Below, piece after piece: positions 60,513 to 64,000 of a stretch of 64,000 nt of DNA. The notes under the pieces were generated by a model. The model did no database searches, was not told where the DNA came from, and saw nothing but the letters and a program-made list of their open reading frames with translations. This DNA is from Alitta virens (taxonomy: Eukaryota > Annelida > Polychaeta > Phyllodocida > Nereididae). The stretch is taken from assembly GCA_932294295.1 (NCBI GenBank), contig OW028584.1, positions 28,313,470-28,377,469 on the forward strand, in the 5' to 3' direction. The translations under genes were made by a program, and so were the position numbers. Every line of letters starts with the position of its first letter. Position 1 is the first letter of the stretch.

Positions 60513-61837
60513 GTTAGAATATTAACCTCAGCTGGTAGCTGATGTTTGAGGCTCAATTGTGTTAAAAATGTTGCACATATAATTATGAAATTTCAGAAAG
60601 ATTTAGAAAATCACGACAAACACAATGCCAGATTTTGGTAATTGTTGGTGGATGAGCACCCAAGATAAAAAACCAAATACGGAGGGTGTCTTTACGTCGG
60701 AAACCGGGTTTTTAACACGCCAATTTTGATGTTGATTTTTACAAAAAGTTATTATTGTAGCAGCTCACAATTTTAGTTGAATATAGAACAGTTACCGTAT
60801 GATCACATATCCAAATCGCGTAAGTTTTGAACAGGGGATGGCAAAGATATGTCATAAAATGTAATGCATAGTTTTACAAGCGCCTGTGTTGCTCCTCGTT
60901 ACGTCTGCAGTGGTAATATGCGCGAAAACATCAAATTTTCAAATACCCCATATGACCACTAAATATTGAGATATCTGGAAATTTTTTACATTTCCAAAAA
61001 CTAAACATGTTAGACAATAACTTGCCATCAAAAACTAATTTTTGAAAAATCCACCCATTAGCTCCCTTATTACACGGTGCGTCACATATGTGTCCAAAAC
61101 TATCTATCAACCTCAGTGAAAGCACTTTATAGATTATTTGGTATGAAATGGTAAATAGCATACAAATTCTTTGATATGGTTGCTGCATTTTTGCATGGGT
61201 CAATTTTCACAGTTTCTTTTAGAAGCAACCAGAGCTCTGCATTACTTCACATCCTGATTATTATGCACATGAAGGACACTATTTCATCCTGGTCTCAGCA
61301 CCATTATATATCTATGCATGTAAAATTGCACTCCTTTTACCTGGTTAAAGCTGATACAGTCCTATGTTGCTGATGGAGACCACATCAAAAATTTGTCTGC
61401 TTAATATTCATGGGTTAATATTAAGAATGCTCAGTTGATTCAGCAATACAGTGAAGTTCGATCTGATGGTTGTCAACTGAAGTCATTTTATCATGAACGA
61501 TTTTTTAAATGCCATATATGTTTTTATGACTAAAGAACTTATCAGGTAGTGACGGCAGGAGACCCTCCACATGTTGCTTAATTTTAGTCATAAAACTTTC
61601 ACAAGCCGTGTAATGTTTAGATTCCAAGAAGTTAAATGTGTTATGATTTATAAGTGCTTCACCTATTACCATATCCATCAGGCTTTAATTTATCATAAAA
61701 TGATGTTATAAATCAGCTGGAAAAGTGTGAAAGTTATTTCCATCCCCATCATTTAAAATTCTCAGGTAATTGCCTGTATTTAATTTTGGTACAGTGATAG
61801 CGTCCACTCTATCATTACAAGCATGCGTTTCAATGTT

Positions 61838-61985
61838 CAATGTCTCAATGCTACTGGCAGCAGCCAGAGCCTGACGTAATGATGATATGATAAATCCACA
61901 CCAATGACCATGTTGCACATTTACCCCATGGGTGGGGTCTTTTGCTTGCCTCAGCAAATACACTAAATACAAGGCACCTCCATTT
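61838..61985 (-). repeat. SINE-B body fragment, ancestral, right arm
   Basis: Counterpart of 23935-24075; TACCCCATGGGTGGGGTCTT and AAGGCACCTCCATTTAATG are plain. Confidence 0.8.
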
Positions 61986-62374
61986 AATGTCTTATGCGAT
62001 TAACAATTTGACATCTGATACAATCATCATTGTCAAGCAATACAAATTTACCTTTCAAAGCTTAACTTTCTGAAATTGCCATCACTATCTGTGCACATGG
62101 TACCTATGCTGTAGACGATGTATTCATCTTCCATTCCATGCAGGGGCTCTACCACGTTAATCCATGACAGTTTGTGATTCCACCTTGAAAATGTTAAGAC
62201 AAACAGACAACATTTTATCAGTGAATTTCATACTGTTGAAATGCCCATACACCGATACATGTCAAAAGATGCGACAAATTTATAAATCTTAAACAGTTTG
62301 TGATATGATATATTTGCAAAACCTTAGATAAATGGCAATTTAGTTTGAATATCTGTCTCTAGGTAATCTGGAGA

Positions 62375-62432
62375 GGACATAGTGAGGTAGGTTAAACAAT
62401 GAGGTAAATTGAACAATGAGGTAAGTTGGAAA
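62375..62432. repeat. 18-bp tandem repeat, short version
   Basis: About three units of AACAATGAGGTAAATTG type, the inverted partner of 23410-23530. Confidence 0.8.
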
Positions 62433-64000
62433 ATTGACTTTTCTAAATTTACTTTGCATTGATTATTAAAAAACTCAATTATAAAAAAAAACATTATATT
62501 TCGGCTCCAATATAGTCCATTTGTGATTGTGAGTTTCTCATGATGACATTGGGCCAAGTTAAATGTAATCCATACAGATACAACAAGGTTATTTTACTGG
62601 CAGATTGAGATAAACGAAACAAAGTACAATAGAGTTTTAGTGAATCTTTTTTTGCATGTATTGCTGATCTAAATTTTTCATAGCAATTTTCCACAGAGAA
62701 TACAATATTGAAAATACAGTAAATCACCTGGGCAGACTTCTAAACAGTAGAAAAAACAGTTCAGTGACAAATCTTTATTTGCATTCATATATCTCACTCC
62801 CCACATTGATAGGTTTTACTGTTAGACACAAGCCCATCACTGGCTCCAGGCTTACGGTACGGGCTGTCCGAGACTCTCGTTACTGCCAAATGAACATCAG
62901 CAGGCCCTGAAGAAAAAACTTCTCATGTAAAGTGCTTCGTGTGAGCACATGTAAACACTGATTGAGACTGAGTTGGTAGAGGTTATTGCCACTGAAAATC
63001 TTTTGGTTTCCACCTCATATTTTGGTTGGCAAAGATATTTCTTAGAAAGAATGAGGGTTTCCCAGTATAAAAAAGAAAGACCAATGCAAGTAAAATTTTG
63101 GTGACTGATATATTTTGGGCTGTTCTGGTAATATTGGTATCACTTATATCTTGCATAGAATTAAGGATTATCATAATTATTATTGCACTTATAAAGTACT
63201 CAACATTATACTAAAATGCACAATCTGCAATGCTTTACAATGAAATCGAAGATCTATTTCTATTTCTAGGTGCATGAGGCTCAAACCCAGGCCCTTAGGA
63301 TTGGGAGTTGAACACAATACACTAATGTAACGCAATCTGCTTCATATAGAAACTTCATATGGACACTATCTTCTCATTATGATAGCATAATGAGCAGATA
63401 GTGTTTATATCATTTAGTTGGATTCAAAACAAATTTCCACACATTTTCATATTTTTTATTGAAAGCAAGCAGCAGTCCAAAGTGGACATACTTCAGCAAA
63501 GAATCAAACCCCCACTTTCCAAGTTATAAATACACCTGTTAAGTATTGACCAGTGATAATTTGTTTGCCTTTATTTCTCGTATATGTGTATAACTTGGTC
63601 AAATAGACTACAAAATGACTTACCTCATTCTATATTTCTTAGGTGTAGTATGATGTGCATGCAAGTACATCAGAATGTACAATGTATTTCTGACAAACAA
63701 CAGTGTATCCTGTGATTATTCATGATACAACTGGAAGAATATTAGGCCTTATGCCACAACAGGATAATGCAGCATTCCCAATTTTTATTATCATCTTGTG
63801 TAAGCACTTTCTTCAACAGGAAGTATCATACACACAAAGCAAAACTAAGCCATACTGGGCTGGAGATAACTATAGTTGATTTTTTTAATGCTACATTAAC
63901 ACTATTATTACTACATGAGCTTCGTTACAATAATTTTTGTGTCAGAAATAATAAAATCTATTTTTCAACAGCTACGATGAAATCTACACTGGTAAAACTT

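Larger units (their letters stand above)
57138..61085. mobile_element. 3.95-kb non-autonomous TIR transposon
   Basis: The ends GCGCGCCACGGGAAAAGGGG... and the inverted right end GTGACGCACCGTGTAATAAG... align over about 32 bases at roughly 70%, both ending in GGGTGG. ATATGTG is repeated at 57131-57137 and 61086-61092; an eighth base differs. Block C has the uninterrupted site at 38301-38312. No frame over 70 codons was found inside, so it has no recognisable transposase. It contains a CpG-rich left end, a hairpin at 58173-58203 and a nested element at 59674-60512. The superfamily is undecided; a 7-8 base TSD fits hAT or P-like. Confidence 0.75.
52660..61520 (+). repeat. segmental duplication block C', direct copy of C
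   Basis: See block C for anchors. The offset to C varies from about 22.4 kb to 17.5 kb and back to 22.8 kb, showing large insertions on either side. The biggest on this side is the 3.95-kb element at 57138-61085. Confidence 0.8.
61690..64000 (-). repeat. segmental duplication block B', inverted copy of B
   Basis: See block B for anchors. It lacks the SINE/MITE insertion at 22190-22560 and has fewer 18-bp repeat units. It is open at the window edge. Confidence 0.85.

Noticed and set aside
8935..64000. Assembly of two haplotypes in tandem as the explanation of the duplication
   Set aside because: Not excluded, but mixed orientation and order of the blocks and the high divergence argue against it; listed in the main finding as the test.

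Overview
This is animal nuclear DNA, AT-rich and gene-poor. It is almost certainly from an invertebrate, most likely marine, but the phylum cannot be fixed from the sequence. The grounds are: no prokaryotic-type gene density, tRNA-derived SINEs with clean target-site duplications (TSDs), APE-type non-LTR retrotransposons, several non-autonomous DNA transposons with terminal inverted repeats (TIRs), long micro- and minisatellites, and CpG depletion outside a few elements. I find no host protein-coding gene, rRNA, functional tRNA gene or CRISPR. The only long reading frame is an APE/RT LINE ORF2 on the minus strand (4439-7564).

Layout. 1-8.9 kb: old dispersed repeat, SINE-A copy, dead LINE RT (about 1.5-2.4 kb), SINE-B, nearly full-length LINE (4.1-7.75 kb), 3' end of a second LINE. 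8.9-15.2 kb: block A. 15.6-21.4 kb: hAT-like MITE and dispersed repeats. 21.4-24.3 kb: block B. 25.4-27.1 kb: half of a GC-rich transposon, a 23-bp minisatellite of roughly 39 copies, an (AT)n tract. 28.4-38.8 kb: LINE tail, then block C, carrying an 883-bp TIR transposon and a 948-bp GC-rich TIR transposon. 38.8-43 kb: GAATA satellite and LINE tails. 43-52.1 kb: A', an inverted copy of A. 52.6-61.5 kb: C', a direct copy of C. 61.7-64.0 kb: B', an inverted copy of B that runs off the window.

The dominant structure is therefore a rearranged segmental duplication: A(+) B(+) C(+) on the left and A'(-) C'(+) B'(-) on the right. By eye the copies differ by roughly 5-25% with many indels. The paired copies act as a built-in fossil record. 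Insertions in both arms are ancestral; those in one arm are younger and the other arm shows the empty site. This resolves a SINE-A at 50945-51114, a 724-bp transposon at 43797-44520, an 883-bp transposon at 31155-32037 and a 3.95-kb element at 57138-61085 that itself contains a nested 0.84-kb element.

One non-repeat signal deserves attention. A CpG-rich segment at about 12035-12560 has two TTCCCAG(C/T)A-type motifs resembling ZNF143/Ronin sites and a CTCF-like core. It is missing from the other copy of the block and is a candidate promoter or boundary element. Alignments here were done by eye; boundaries of the blocks are good to about 50-100 bases and percentages are estimates.
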